DNA from: Forficula auricularia
Taxonomy: Eukaryota > Arthropoda > Insecta > Dermaptera > Forficulidae
Length of the DNA: 64,000 nt
Assembly: GCA_024734495.1 (NCBI GenBank)
Contig: JALMQS010000187.1
Coordinates: 12,853,952-12,917,951, forward strand
Reading direction: 5' to 3'
The position numbers and the translations under genes are program-made. This document shows, piece after piece, positions 42,130-54,920 of this stretch. The number at the start of each line of letters is the position of its first letter. Position 1 is the stretch's first letter. Below the pieces are notes generated by a model. That model saw nothing but the letters and a program-made list of their open reading frames with translations. It was not told where the DNA came from and did not search any database.

Positions 42130-45100
42130 ACCCGGGAAAATCCAATCCACAGCCACTTATCAAAATAAAGGTAATTATAGACAAAAATAAACTTATAAAA
42201 GCTATCTACGATAATGGGTCGACGTGCTCATTAATCAACGAGAAGCTAATAAGAACAATTAAAGCAAAATTATATAATAGCAAAAGCTTATTAAAGTCTA
42301 TAAGTGGAATGGATTTTTATAAAACCCGGGCTACATTAAATCTAAAAATCGGAGAAATAGAAGATGAACTAGAATTTATAGTAATAAAAAATGACAAATT
42401 TAATTATGATATGTTACTAGGTCTTGATGCTATAAAAAAATTCAAATTAATTCAAGATGAAAACCTGAAAATAAAACAAAGAAAAATTGATAAAATAATA
42501 GAAATAAAAGATGATAATAACATTCAAAAAAAAAAATAATCGAATCTCAAGAAGAAACGGAAACAAACACACATATTATGGAAAACAAAGAAATAAATAT
42601 CGATCATTTAAATAAAGAAAGACAAGAAGAACTAAAGAACATGATCAACGAATATCAATCATGTTTTGCAAAAAACAAATTCGATGTCGGCAAGATTAAG
42701 GATTTTGAAGCACAAGTCAAACTTAAAGAAGATAAGTACATAGCAAAAAAACCTTATAAGTGTTCACCAAGAGACCAAGAAGAAATAGAATATCAAGTCA
42801 CTGAGTTACTGAAGAATAAATTAATTGAAGAATCTGATTCCCCATATGCGTCCCCAGTTACACTAGCTTACAAGAGAGAAGAAGGAAAAAAACAAGGTTA
42901 TGTGTTGATTATTCTGAATTGAACCGAATCGTAATCCCAGATGCACAACCATTTCCAAAGATTGATGATATAATTATGGAAGTAAACAGATGTAAATGGT
43001 ACACATCAATAGATATGAACTCAGCATTTTGGTCCATACCTATAAGAGAAAAAGATCAAAAGAAGACAGCATTTGTGACCCAGAAAGGACATTGGCAATG
43101 GAGAGTGTTACCATTTGGATATAAAAACAGTAGTGCGATCTTCCAAAGAGTTTTGGCAAATACTATAAGAAGAAACAATATGGAAAAATTTTGTGTAAAT
43201 TACATAGATGACATCCTAATATTCTCAGAAACGTTTGAAGAACATATGAAACATCTAAAACTATTATTTGAAGTTATAAAAAAACAAGGATATAAAATAA
43301 AAATGGAAAAATGCGAATTTGCAAAACATTCAATAAAATACCTTGGACATATTATAGAAAACGGAAAAATATACCCTATTAAGGACAACTTACAATCCAT
43401 CAAAGATTTAGAAAGACCCAAGAATAAAAGAATGGTACGTAAACTAATTGGAAAGATAAATTTTTACAGAAAATTTATTGACCATTGTACACAAAGATTG
43501 AGCCCACTTTACAATCTATTAAAAAAAGACTCCAAATTCAAATGGACAGAAGAATGCGAAAAATGTTTTCTGGAAACAAAGCAATATCTAATAACACCAC
43601 CGGTTCTGGCTATATTTGACAATAAAAAGGATATAGTATTAGAGGTGGATGCAAGCAGATTAGGAGTAGGAGCAGTGCTGAAGCAAGTCCAAGAAGATGG
43701 AAGCTTACATCCAGTGGGCTATTTCTCAAAAAAATTGACACCGGGTCAAATGAAGAAAGAAGTGATGTTTATAGAATGTTTAGCCATGAAAGAGGCAATC
43801 ATATATTGGCAATACCTACTTATAGGAAAATCATTTACTGTCATTACCGATCATAAGCCGCTGGTAAACTTAAAAACAAAAGCAAGAACGGATGAAGCAA
43901 TAGGTGATCTAATGCTTTATTTATCGCAATATAATTTTAAAGTGGTGTATAGAGAAGGTAAGGATAATGTAGAAGCAGATTTTCTTTCAAGAAACCCAAT
44001 ATTAGAAACTAACGAAAATAATGAAGATTGTATTCAAATAGTGAATATGATCGAAATAGATGAAATAATCAATGATCAAAATAGAATAAAAGAAGAAATT
44101 AAGAATACAAAAGGAACAATGAATAATGGAAACATAAAATTTAAAATCATGAAAAATAAGAGAAGAATATACATCTCTAAAGAATTTGGTATAAATCTGA
44201 TAGATAAAATACATAAATCCTATGGACATACAGGTTACAAACAAATAGCAAATAAGATAAGACCTTTTTATTATTTTAAGAAGATGGATGGCATCATTAA
44301 GGATTACTGCAAAAAATGTGAAATATGTATAAAAAACAAATCCAGAAGTTGTAAACCTTTGGGTGAATTATCAAGATTGGGACCAGCAAAATATCCATAT
44401 CATATAATGTCTATGGACACAATCGGAGGATTTAAAGGATATAATTCCACAAAAAAATACATGCATCTATTAATAGACCATTTTAGTAGATATGCGTGGA
44501 TAATGACATCGAAAAGTCAAGTCCCAGAAGATTTTATAAAATTAATTAATTTAGTAACAAAGGAAAACAAAATTGAAACACTATTGGTAGATCAATATAG
44601 CTCATTAAAATCAAAAAAATTCAAAGAATACATGAAAGAAAAGAAAATTAATTTAATCTTCACGGCCGTAGATAGTCCCCAATCAAATGGAATGAACGAA
44701 AGACTGAATCAAACAATAGTTAATCGGATCAGATGTAAAATAAATGAAAATAATAACAAGAGACCATGGACAAAAATTGCTGAGATATGCATCGAGGAAT
44801 ACAATAAGTCAATTCATAGCTCAACAAAATTTTCACCAGCAGAATTATTAATAGGAGAAACATCGGAAATAATTCCAAAAGAAATACAAAAAGAAAAACA
44901 AGACCTTGAGGAAATCAGAAAAGAAGCTTTCAAAAATTCAGAAATCAGTCACCAAAGAAACAAATTAAGAATTGATAAGAAGAGAAGAACATACAAATTA
45001 GAAAAGGGTGATTTAGTTTATGTCTCCAATGGAAATAAATTAAATAGAAATAAATTAGACGAAGTCAGAAGAGGACCATATGAAATAAAAGAGAAAATTT

Positions 45101-45192
45101 CTGATACGATTTATGAAATTAACAGCAAGAAAAGAGGGAAGGAAGCAAATCGATTCCATATATCAAAACTAATTCCTTACTCTTTTTCCTAG
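42124..45192 (+). pseudogene. pol: gypsy-2 Pol (protease, RT, RNase H, integrase), two frameshifts
   Basis: Protease: KAIYDNGSTCSLINEKL (active site DNGS where DTGS is usual). RT: PYASPVTLAYKRE, YTSIDMNSAFWSIPI (motif A), FGYKNSSAIFQRV and NYIDDILIFSETF (YIDD). RNase H: LEVDASRLGVGAVLKQ, FIECLAMKEA, VITDHKPLVNL. Integrase: HKSYGHTGYKQ..CKKCEIC (HHCC), MSMDTIGG, LVDQYSSLK and SPQSNGMNERLNQ (D, D, E), then a tail ending RRGPYEIKEKISDTIYEIN. Frameshifts lie in A-runs at 42526-42536 and 42886-42892. Otherwise complete and ending just before the purine tract. Confidence 0.9.
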
Positions 45193-45216
45193 GAAAAGAC
45201 TCCCGAACGAAGGAGG

Positions 45217-45240
45217 TGTAAATTGTATCTCCCGCTTATA
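45217..45240 (+). repeat. gypsy-2 3' LTR, left part
   Basis: TGTAAATTGTATCTCCCGCT TATA, then Helitron C begins. Continues at 52828. Confidence 0.9.
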
Positions 45241-46314
45241 TCTATATATATAAAATCCTTAGTGTGTATGTACGCATCGAACGACGTCAAACCAATGAAC
45301 GTATCGAAACCATATTCACACCATATGTTTGCTTAGTGCTGGGGATGGTTTATCTAAATTTTGAGCCAACTTGATTTTAGATTTTATTTTTTATTTTTAT
45401 ATTTAATTGATTGACAGATAAGATCTATAGTTTGAGCTCGGTACAAGCAAACAATACATTATCCCTGCCCTGAAAGGTCAGGTCTTAAACAATGAAACCC
45501 TCTTAACAAAAGAAAAAATTTCAGTCAAAATTTCAGAAACTTTTTTTTTAAGATAATAAAATCTATTTTGAATACAGACATAATTTGTAATTTAATTTTT
45601 ATATCATATATATAAACTCAAAAAGAATAACATGTTTACCATACACACGTACATTTAGTAGAAAAAACGTATCGAAACCATATTCACACCATATGTTTGC
45701 TTAGTGCTGGGGATGGTTTATCTAAATTTTGAGCCAAATCGGTTTGATTTTATTTTTTATTTTTTTTATTTAATTGATTGATACAGATAAGATCTATAGA
45801 AATAGAGGGACAAGCAAACAATACATTATCCCTCGCCTCTGAAAGGTCAGGTCTTAAACAATGAAACCCTCTTAACAAAAGAAAGGGGAATTCAGGTACT
45901 CAGAAACTTTTTTTTTTAAGATAATAAAATCCATATAGAAAATTTTGAACTTTGACACATTTATGATTTGGGTGGGGGGGGGGATATGTTCTTTAAAAAT
46001 AAATTATTGAATGAATGTCAGCTACTCAAGAAATTGTGGCCCCAATAGGTGGCGCTGCGGTCGATATAAATATATCTGTAAATACATTTAATTTACTAAT
46101 TAATATATAAAGTTTGAATTTATAAGTAAAGAAAATTAAAAAATTTTAAAAATATAAAATTCTAGGTATGTTTCATACACCATTCTCTCTTAAGAAAAGA
46201 ATGTGATTATTTTATTGTTATTAGTTGGCTAACCTGAGCCTGTCGGGAAGAAACATTCTAAATCTTAATCAATGTTTCTTATTATAAATACATTTCTCAG
46301 TATCCCAGTGCATT

Positions 46315-46790
46315 CAAACCATTTTTTTAATGAAATGTTCTATATTGCATTATTTAGTTAATTGAATTTTAAATTAAGGATTTTTCTTTTAAAAAGTTTT
46401 ATTTCTATGAAATTTTTAAAAATAAGTTACAACAAACCATTTTTATAAGGTAATGTTCTATGTTGCATTATTTAGTTAATTGAATTTTAAATTAAGGATT
46501 TTTCTTTTAAAAAGTTTTATTTCTATGAAATTTTTAAAAATAAGTTACAACAAACCATTTTTATAAGGTAATGTTCTATGTTGCATTATTTAGTTAATTG
46601 AATTTTAAATTAAGGATTTTTCTTTTAAAAAGTTTTATTTCTATGAAATTTTTAAAAATAATTTACAACAAACCATTTTTATGAGGTAATGTTCTATGTT
46701 ACATTATTTAGTTAATTGAATTTTAAATTGAGGATTTTTCTTTTAAAAAGTTTTATATTTCTATGAAATTTTTTCAAAAAGTTCATTAAA
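46315..46790 (+). repeat. 118-bp tandem array in Helitron C leader, 4 copies
   Basis: CAAACCATTTTTATAAGG-type starts at 46315, 46433, 46551 and 46669, one copy more than Helitron A. The last copy is diverged in the same way as the last copy in Helitron A, so an internal unit was gained or lost. Confidence 0.9.
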
Positions 46791-47597
46791 AACGAAAAAA
46801 ATGATCCCTGTTAAGTTGCAATATCTTTGTTCTTATCAATTAATCATATCAATCTATTAGAATATAATTTTTTTTTTTTTTTTTTTTATTCAGTCTTACA
46901 CTTTCTTTTAATTCAAAAGTTTTATCCAATGACATAATATTAATATAATTATTATACAGGGTGTTTCACAGAACTCACTCATTGAAATTTTCATGGAAAG
47001 AGTTGAGAGAAAATTTTGAACTTTGACATATTTATGTTTTGGAATATGCTTTTTTAAAATAAATTATTGAAAACTTTTGAACACTTTTCGCTTTGCCGCA
47101 GTCGCCATCAACTTTCATCTTTATTCTTATCAATTAGTCATATCAATCAATCTATTGGAATATAATTTTTTTTTTTTTTTATTCAGTCTTACAATAATCT
47201 TTAAATAATTAAGCATATGTACGAGGGAAATTTAAAACATTTTTTTTATTTAAAAAACTATTCATTTTAGTTATAGGTAATATTGAATAAACTCCTATTG
47301 GATTTTTATGTGGAATTAAAAAATATTAAAATTTATGCCATGTTCCATTTGAAAAAGTTGAGTATTTACAACTTTTTGATTTTCGATTATTATGGTCATC
47401 CGGAAAATAAAATTTGAATTTTTATGATTAAGTAAGATTTTTAAATGTCTAATTAAAAGTTCCCAATGATCAAATAAATTATACAAACAATAGTTTAATT
47501 ATTATTAATTTTTAAAAATGAACGCTAAATTGGCAGATTTTACAATCTATAAATATTAATCTGTTAAAATCTTTGTATACAGTGAAATAATATAAAA

Positions 47598-50500
47598 ATG
47601 CCTGCACGACGTATTGTCATCGGTCGGACTACTCGACGAAATCAAAATTCACAAAGATATCTAGCAAATCTCACACCAGCACAACGAGCGCAAACACAAG
47701 AAAGAACACGAATACGGGTGGCACGTAACCGTGCAGAAGAAATGGAGGAACAACGAAACCAACGTCTAGCCACTATGAGGGTATTAAGGAGAACATCACG
47801 TAATTATACAACAGATGTAAATAGACGTTTAAGTCAGTTGACTAATAGATTGCAATTACAATTATCATCATATCATCGAGTTGCATTCAATTATGATCCT
47901 GCAATTGAATATTGTGCTCAAGCTGAAATTGTGATTGGTAACATGGATAAAGAATGCAATTTTTGCCATGCTTTAAAATTTAAAAATGAAACGGTAGGAA
48001 TGTGTTGTTCATCAGGAAAAGTTGTTTTGCCAGCATTAAATGCACCACCGGAACCTTTGAAATCATTAATGTCAGGAGAAAATGCAGAATCAAAATTATT
48101 TTTAAAAATAATCAGAAAAATAAATTCCTGTTTTCAAATGTCTTCTTTCGCTGCAAAAATTATTCCTAACATTAATGCACAAGGTGTCAATTACAATACA
48201 ACGTTTAAAATACAGGGACAAGTGTATCATCAGATTGGCTCTTTGCTTCCACTAGCGAATGAAACTCCGAAATTCTTACAAATATATTTCATGGGAGACG
48301 AAGATGAGCAAGTTAATGTTCGTTGTCAATTTCAACACATCCGAAAAATTCAGGAACGATTAATTGTATCAACATTAGAAACTTTTTTGGCAGAAAATAA
48401 TCATCTCATTCAATTGTTCAAAAGTATGTCAAGAAGATTGCAAAATGACAATTACATGATTGTCATTAAAGCAGACAAAGTTCCATCTGGCGAACATGCA
48501 CGTCGATTCAATGCTCCAACTGTTAATGAAGTAGGAATAGTGATGGTTGGTGATGCATTTGAACAGAGAGATATTCGCATAATGCGCAGAAACAACACTC
48601 TCCAGAACATTCATGATACGCATCGTTCATACGACGCATTGCAATATCCATTAATATTTTGGGAAGGCGAGGATGGATATCACATAAATATCAAACAAAC
48701 AAATCCAGCAACAGGTACACTAATACTATTTACAAAGAAATTAATATTTATATTTACACAGGAATTAATATTCACAAAATATTTTCGTTATTTTATAGGA
48801 GGAGAAACGAATAAAAAAGTAAGCGCCATGGATTTCTATGGGCACAGAATTATGATTCGAACCAACCAAGATAATCATATTTTAAAATGCCGTCATTTAT
48901 TTCATCAATACATTACAGACATGTATGCGAAAATCGAAAGCGAGCGATTACGGTATATTCGTTTCAATCAAACGAAATTGCGCGCTGAAGAATACATTCA
49001 TTTACGTGATGCTATAAATAATAATGTTGATGGAAATTTAAATATTAATGACATTGGAAATGTGTGCATACTACCATCATCATATACAGGCAGTCCACGT
49101 CATATGCAAGAATACACACAGGATGCAATGACTTATGTTCGTGTTTATGGTCGACCAGACTTATTCATCACATTTACTTGCAATCCGCAATGGGATGAAA
49201 TTAAAAAATATTTGTTACCTGGACAAGAAGCAAGTGATCGTCACGATATTACAGCACGAGTTTTTAAACAAAAATTAAAATCATTAATTAGCCTCATTGT
49301 CAAACATCACGTATTTGGTGAAACACGTTGCTGGATGTATTCAATCGAGTGGCAAAAACGTGGTTTGCCTCATGCTCATATTTTAGTTTGGTTAGTAAAC
49401 AAAATTAGACCTGAGGAAATTGATAAAATAATCTCAGCCGAAATCCCTCAACAAAACTTTGATCCAGAGTTATTTCAAATTGTGACTGCAAATATGATCC
49501 ATCGTCCTTGCGGTTCTATAAATATGAATTCGCCATGTATGAAGGATGGTAAATGCACAAAACGGTTTCCAAAAGATTTGTTATCGGATACTATCACTGG
49601 AAATGACGGATATCCGTTGTACCGTAGACGATCAACTGAAAATGGTGGACATTCCTTTATGTTAAAGTCGAGAAACGGACAAAATGACATTGAAATCGAT
49701 AACCGATGGGTTGTACCATATTCACCACTACTATCAAAAACATATAAAGCGCATATTAATGTTGAATTTTGCAGCTCAGTCAATTCAATTAAATACATCT
49801 GTAAATATGTGAATAAAGGCAGTGACATGGCCGTGTTTGCAGTTCAAGGTGTCGACGTAAATGATGAAATTGCACGTTACCAAATGGGCAGATACATAAG
49901 TAGTAATGAAGCTGTATGGCGAATCCTTTCATTTCAAATTCATGAAAGAGAACCAGCTGTCACTCATTTAGCAATACATCTTGAAAACGGGCAACGTGTA
50001 TACTTCACTGAACAAAATGCAGCAGGACGAGCAGTAACTCCACCAAAAACAACATTAACTGATTTCTTTCGATTATGCCAACAACAAAATGTTTATGGTC
50101 AATTTGCAAAAACATTGCTCTATTCAGAAGTTCCAACCTACTTCACATGGAATAAATCAAGAAAATCATGGGAACCTCGCAAAAGGGGTATGGCAGTTTC
50201 AGAATATCCAGGAATTTTTTCTACGAATGTTTTAGGCAGACTGTACACTGTTCATCCCTCGCAACGTGAATGCTTTTACTTACGATTGTTGCTGATTAAT
50301 GTTCCAGGACCAACATCATTCGATTATTTAAAAACGGTCAATGGTGAATTACATGCAAGGAATCATGATGCATGCCTAGCATTACGATTGTTAGAAGAAG
50401 ATTCGCATTGGGATACAACTCTTGCCGATGCTGCTCTCGGTTCATCGCCACATCAAATACGATGTTTGTTTGCCATTTTATTGACAACGTGTTTTCCAAC

Positions 50501-52159
50501 TAACCCGTCTAAATTATGGGAAAAATATAAGGCTTCAATGAGTGAAGATGTATTACATGCTCTACGTACAATTCGAGGAGATCAAGATATAAATTTCTCG
50601 CCAGAAATATATAATGAATCTTTGATTAAGTTGGAAGATTTATCCATGATCATTTCGAATCAACCACTAATTAAATTGGGGATGCCATCAGCTAATCGGC
50701 CAGCAAGTGATTTATTTAATCGCGATATGCAACGTGAACAATCGTACAATCTTGATGGTTTGAATGCATATGTTCAAGAAAATGAACCAAAATTGTTACC
50801 AGAGCAAAAATTAGTTTATGATGAAATTATGCATGCAGTCGCTGCTCAAGAGGGCGGTTTCTTTTTTTGGATGCACCAGGTGGAACAGGGAAAACATTTT
50901 TAATTTCGCTCATATTGGCACAAATACGGTCTCAAGGTGATATTGCTTTGGCAATGGCATCATCTGGAATTGCTGCGACTTTATTAGACGGAGGAAGGAC
51001 AGCACATTCCACACTAAAATTGCCATTGAACATACAAACAAATGAAAATGCTGTATGTAACATTAAAAAGAATTCCGGTATTGCTGATGTGCTTAGGAGA
51101 TGCAGCATTATTATCTGGGATGAATGTACAATGGCACATAAACATTCTTTGGAAGCATTAAATAGAACATTAAAAGATTTGAAAGGCAGTGAAAGACTTT
51201 TTGGTGGTGCTCTCATTTTATTGTCTGGAGATTTCAGACAAACATTACCCGTTATATCACGCTCAACATATGCAGATGAAATCAATGCATCTTTGAAGGC
51301 ATCATCATTATGGCGCACCGTTCATAAATTGAAATTATCAACTAACATGCGTGTCCAAATTCAAAATGATTCGTCTGCTGCACGATTTTCTAAACATTTG
51401 CTCGATATTGGCGATGGGAAAATGCCTATCAATCCAACAAATCAAAAAGTGAAATTTCCAGATGGTTTTTGTAATATTATGCCATCAAGAGATGCATTAA
51501 TTGCGAATGTTTTTCCAGATATTCGGGTTAATTTAAAAAATCATCAATGGTTGAGCGAACGTACAATATTATCTGCTAGAAATGTTGATGTTGATTCCAT
51601 CAATATTCAAATTCAAAACATGATGGAAACTGAATCATTTTCATTTAAATCAATTGATACAGTAGTAGAAGGAAATGAAACTGTTAATTTTCCTACAGAA
51701 TTTTTGAATTCACTGGACATCTCAGGTCTACCTCCACATAATTTACAATTGAAAATTGGTTCACCAATAATTTTGTTACGAAACATAAATCCGCCAAAGC
51801 TATGCAATGGAACAAGATTGGTTATTACAAAAATTTTAAACAACATTATTGAGGCAACAATCATCAATGGGAAGTTCAAAGGAGAACATGTTTTGTTACC
51901 ACGAATTCCAATGATACCAAACGAAGCACCAGTTCAATTTAAACGATTACAGTTCCCGATTCGTTTAGCATTTGCAATTACCATCAATAAGGCACAAGGC
52001 CAGTCTATGCAAATATGCGGCTTGGATTTGGAAAATGCATGCTTCTCCCATGGACAGCTCTATGTAGCCTGTTCGCGTGTTGGTAAACCCGATGATTTAT
52101 TTGTTTTTGCCGAAAATGGAGAGACAAAAAATATTGTACATGATTTGGTATTAGAATAA
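47598..52159 (+). pseudogene. Helitron C Rep-helicase gene, one frameshift
   Basis: Starts MPARRIVIGRTTRRNQN with a basic leader and the CNFCHALKFKNE, GMCCSSGK finger. An 84-nt GT..AG intron at 48715-48798 lies exactly where copy B has intron 2. Its length is a multiple of three without a stop, so the frame runs through. Rep: FITFTCNPQW, WQKRGLPHAHILVW (HUH), YICKYVNKGSD (two tyrosines). Helicase: DAPGGTGKTFLISLI, IIWDECTMAHK, LLSGDFRQTLPV, STNMRVQ, INKAQGQSMQI and CSRVGKPDD. A missing T in the T7 run at 50862-50868, just before Walker A, shifts the frame; Rep reads to 50903 and helicase from 50867. All catalytic motifs are intact. Confidence 0.9.
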
Positions 52160-52798
52160 AGTTTTACATTAAAACCCATATCAAACATTTATTTTTATTA
52201 AAAAAATTACATTTTAAACAAATTTAAACCACACAAATTTTTAATCCATGAATTTCATTGTTCTAAACATTAATTACTATTGAAGAGCCTTATACCGTAT
52301 ATTCGAACGGAGGAATGTATATTAAGTGTTTCCTCCTAAATTCAAAAAATAAATTAATAGCCCTAATGAAAATGTATTAAGATCATTGTCTAAATTTATA
52401 ATTAACAAGCTGCGCCAGGCTCCTCTGCACGCCCTCTGCACCTTGGCCCTCCGGGCAGGTCAATTTTTTGTTAAATATGCTCAAAATAAATAATATCTAC
52501 AATCTATAAAAAATATTTTTTATTTTGCTTTCGCAATGGGTTAAATTATTTCTTGGGGCCGATTTTTAATTAATCTAAAAAATTTAATGATGGAAAAATA
52601 TGAATTTTTATGTTAAATATTCTCAAAATAAATTTTTTGGGAGGGTGGGGGATCGGCCAAGTTAAAATAAAAATCAAAGATTTAGAATGAAATTTGCCAT
52701 AAATAGAGTTGAATAAAATTATATTGCAAACAAACTTTTGGCCGTCTCGAGACGCTGCCCGCCAGGGCCACCCGCCCGGAGGGCCAAGGTGCAGAGGG
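52160..52798. repeat. Helitron C 3' non-coding region with long inverted repeat
   Basis: A GC-rich segment at 52409-52457 (AAGCTGCGCCAGGC..GCCCTCCGGGC) is the reverse complement of 52775-52826, so the last 420 bases can fold back. The middle is AT-rich and non-coding. Confidence 0.85.
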
Positions 52799-52827
52799 CG
52801 TGCCGGAGGCACGCCTGGCGCAGCTTG
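52799..52827 (+). terminator. Helitron C 3' hairpin and terminus
   Basis: A seven-pair hairpin, GCGTGCC/GGCACGC with GGA loop, 12 bases from the end CAGCTTG. Position and form fit the Helitron termination signal. Confidence 0.85.
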
Positions 52828-53089
52828 TAAATTATATTAAATTGATCTGAGGTTGGTAGTATTGCATAGTGTCCTCTCGACTCAACTATGTTCACTCTTA
52901 ATAGACCACATGTTATGACATTAAATGAGTGTGTATATTGATGAAAGGACTCTTATTCAATTCTACTATACTTTCAGGTAACTATCATTTATAACTTATC
53001 TTGTATATTATCTATTGCATTTATAAATAAAACCCTACTATACTTTCAGAATCGTCTAACGTTCAATTTACCCAATCCACACTCTTACA
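52828..53089 (+). repeat. gypsy-2 3' LTR, right part
   Basis: Resumes TAAATTATATTAAATTGATC and ends CCACACTCTTACA as in the 5' LTR, with small indels near 52845, 52863 and 52871. Confidence 0.9.
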
Positions 53090-53545
53090 TATATATATTT
53101 AAAATTCCCACCTTTTAAATTCAACCAAGTCTTAATTTGTCCAGTGTACCACGTGGCGGCGATTTCAGAGGATAAAAATACATGGTATAGTATACCAGAA
53201 GAAGACCTTAACCTCGAAAAAACATGTATTAAATTTATAAATAAAAGATAATCAGAAAATTAATCTATTTGTAAGTTTGCAAATAAAACAACTTTAATAA
53301 TAATGGCAACATTCATTTATATTATCAAGAAAGGAGAAACAGTGTACCACGTGGAGGCGATTTCAGAGGATAAAAATACATGGTATAGTATACCAGAGGA
53401 AGACCTTAACCTCGAAAAAACATGTATTAAATTTATAAATAAAAGATAATCAGATATTTAAAAACCTGTTGCTATTGAAATCTACGAATAAAATAACTAA
53501 TATTGTTTTAGCATTCGAATAAAGTTGTTTTATTTGCAAACTTAC
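53090..53545 (+). mobile_element. gypsy-3 remnant with gag start
   Basis: Shares LTR-like words with 29785-30065. ATG at about 53304 begins MATFIYIIKKGETVYHVEAI and ends within 50 codons; it matches the pattern of the gypsy-2 Gag start. The gag segment (GTGTACCACGTGG..) occurs twice, at about 53137 and 53341. No pol. Confidence 0.55.
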
Positions 53546-54122
53546 ATTCTTAATATAATATAATATATATAAATCTCGTGTCACAGTGTTTGTCCTCAAT
53601 GGACTCCTAAACCACTGAACCGATTATAAGAAAATTCGCACACCATGTGCAGTTCGATCCAACTTGAGAGATAGGATAGTTTAAATCTCAAATTATAGTC
53701 GCAATTTTAATTTATTGCTAATTATTTGTCTGTTATTATTTGACAGTCACAATTATCTGTTAACTCCAAATGATTCTAACAGATGTCGATACCTTTCGAC
53801 TGGGTTGAGTAAGTAATCAATAGATGGCGCTGCTATGGTAAATCTACGAACGTGTCATATAAGCTACATTTTAACAGCATAATTACCACGTGTTGTTGAC
53901 GCTATAAAATTAATTAAATTTATTTTGTAGTGAACGAAATACCGTATAATTCAATTATTTCCACTTTTTAAATTTTTGGTGTTAGCATAGCCGGCCACGT
54001 GTTACTTAGACTGAAGTGTATATTGCATTCATATTATAATGAAGATAATACAGTGAAATTAATCCTGTTTTTTACTTATTTGTGCTTCATTGATCAAAAC
54101 TTTATAATTTAATTTGAATATA

Positions 54123-54390
54123 TGTATGTAAGTATTATCACATAATTATAAAATTTAATTAAAATGTCAATGCAAAAATGATACACAATTTCCTACACTT
54201 TTTCAATAGTTGTACAAATATTTTTTTTATTGTTTTTATTTAACCTCTATTAAAAAATATTTAGGAACAATAATTTCAATTTATACATGTAAGTAATATC
54301 ACATAGTTTTATAAAAGTTAATTAATATATCAATGAGAAAATGGTACAAAGCTCCCCACACTTTTTCAATAATTGTACAAAAAATTTTAT
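54123..54390. repeat. Imperfect direct repeat in Helitron D leader
   Basis: Two units about 164 bases apart start near 54123 and 54287, with shared words (ATATCACATA, CACTTTTTCAATA, GTTGTACAAA). Non-coding. Confidence 0.55.
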
Positions 54391-54391
54391 A

Positions 54392-54786
54392 TTATTAATT
54401 AAAGGAATCGTAGGGAGTTGGACAAGACTTTAAATTAAATTAAATACAAGTTTTGATCAAACATGCCATACGTTTCGTTGCTATTTTGCAACTTCTTCAG
54501 TGGCTCATTTATTAAACTTATTTGTCAGGATTTTTTACTACGAGAAAAAACATTTCAAACAATATTCTTTTTTCCATCACAATTCATTCAACTCATCAAC
54601 CAACATAAAATATAAACTTTTAAACAAATTAATTGTTTTTTGTCAAAAAACTAAAAGAATCAAATTGATGCAAAAATAGCAACGAAACGTATGGCATATT
54701 TAATCAAAACTTGTATTTAATTTAATTTAAAGTCTTGTCCAACTCCCTACGATTCCTTTAATTATTAATCATGGACACGAATAATG
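54392..54786. mobile_element. Foldback element with hammerhead core, target duplication visible
   Basis: Arms of roughly 120 bases (54392-54510 and 54670-54775), with AGGAATCGTAGGGAGTTGGA mirrored at the right end. The element is flanked by AATTTTATATT and AATATTTTATATT, an apparent duplication of about 11-13 bases. The left arm carries an intact hammerhead on the minus strand; the right arm has a truncated copy. PLE-like organisation is inferred. Confidence 0.75.
54466..54505 (-). ncRNA. Hammerhead ribozyme-like motif, best copy
   Basis: Read on the minus strand: GCCA, CTGAAGA, one A, GTTGC, loop AAAATA, GCAAC, GAAA, CG, TA cleavage dinucleotide, TGGC. Stem I GCCA/TGGC is four perfect pairs and stem II GTTGC/GCAAC five. 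Stem III is the palindrome ACGT, which would pair best between two copies, as in other PLE hammerheads. The single extra base before stem II is shared with the other copies here. Confidence 0.7.
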
Positions 54787-54920
54787 AAATATTTTATATT
54801 ATTTTTATTTAACCTCCATTGAAAATTATTTTGCACTTATTATTTCAATGTGCTATGATATACATGTTTTTCAGTTCCTCTTTCTAATATTTAAACGATT
54901 AAATTATTATTTTCAGTCAA

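Larger units (their letters stand above)
45241..52827 (+). mobile_element. Helitron C, full length, in the gypsy-2 LTR
   Basis: 5' end TCTATATATATAAAATCC. 3' end is a GCGTGCC GGA GGCACGC hairpin, then CTGGCGCAGCTTG. Joining 45240 to 52828 restores the LTR word GCTTATATAAATTA seen at 40732-41015, so the 7,587-bp element sits between A and T with no duplication, as Helitrons do. The 3' end is CTTG rather than the usual CTRR. The leader has a duplicated segment (about 45292-45560 and 45668-45940) and a four-copy 118-bp array. It encodes one Rep-helicase. Confidence 0.93.
40732..53089 (+). mobile_element. gypsy-2: near-complete Ty3/gypsy element with Helitron in 3' LTR
   Basis: The 5' LTR is 40732-41015 (284 bp). 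The 3' LTR starts at 45217, is interrupted after 45240 and resumes at 52828-53089. LTRs differ by about three small indels. The internal order gag, protease, RT, RNase H, integrase is that of Ty3/gypsy; no env-like ORF is present. A purine tract, AAGGAGG, precedes the 3' LTR. Flanks are TA repeats, so the target duplication cannot be resolved. Confidence 0.9.

Noticed and set aside
54530..54670. Possible small gene between the foldback arms
   Set aside because: No open frame of useful length and strong AT bias.
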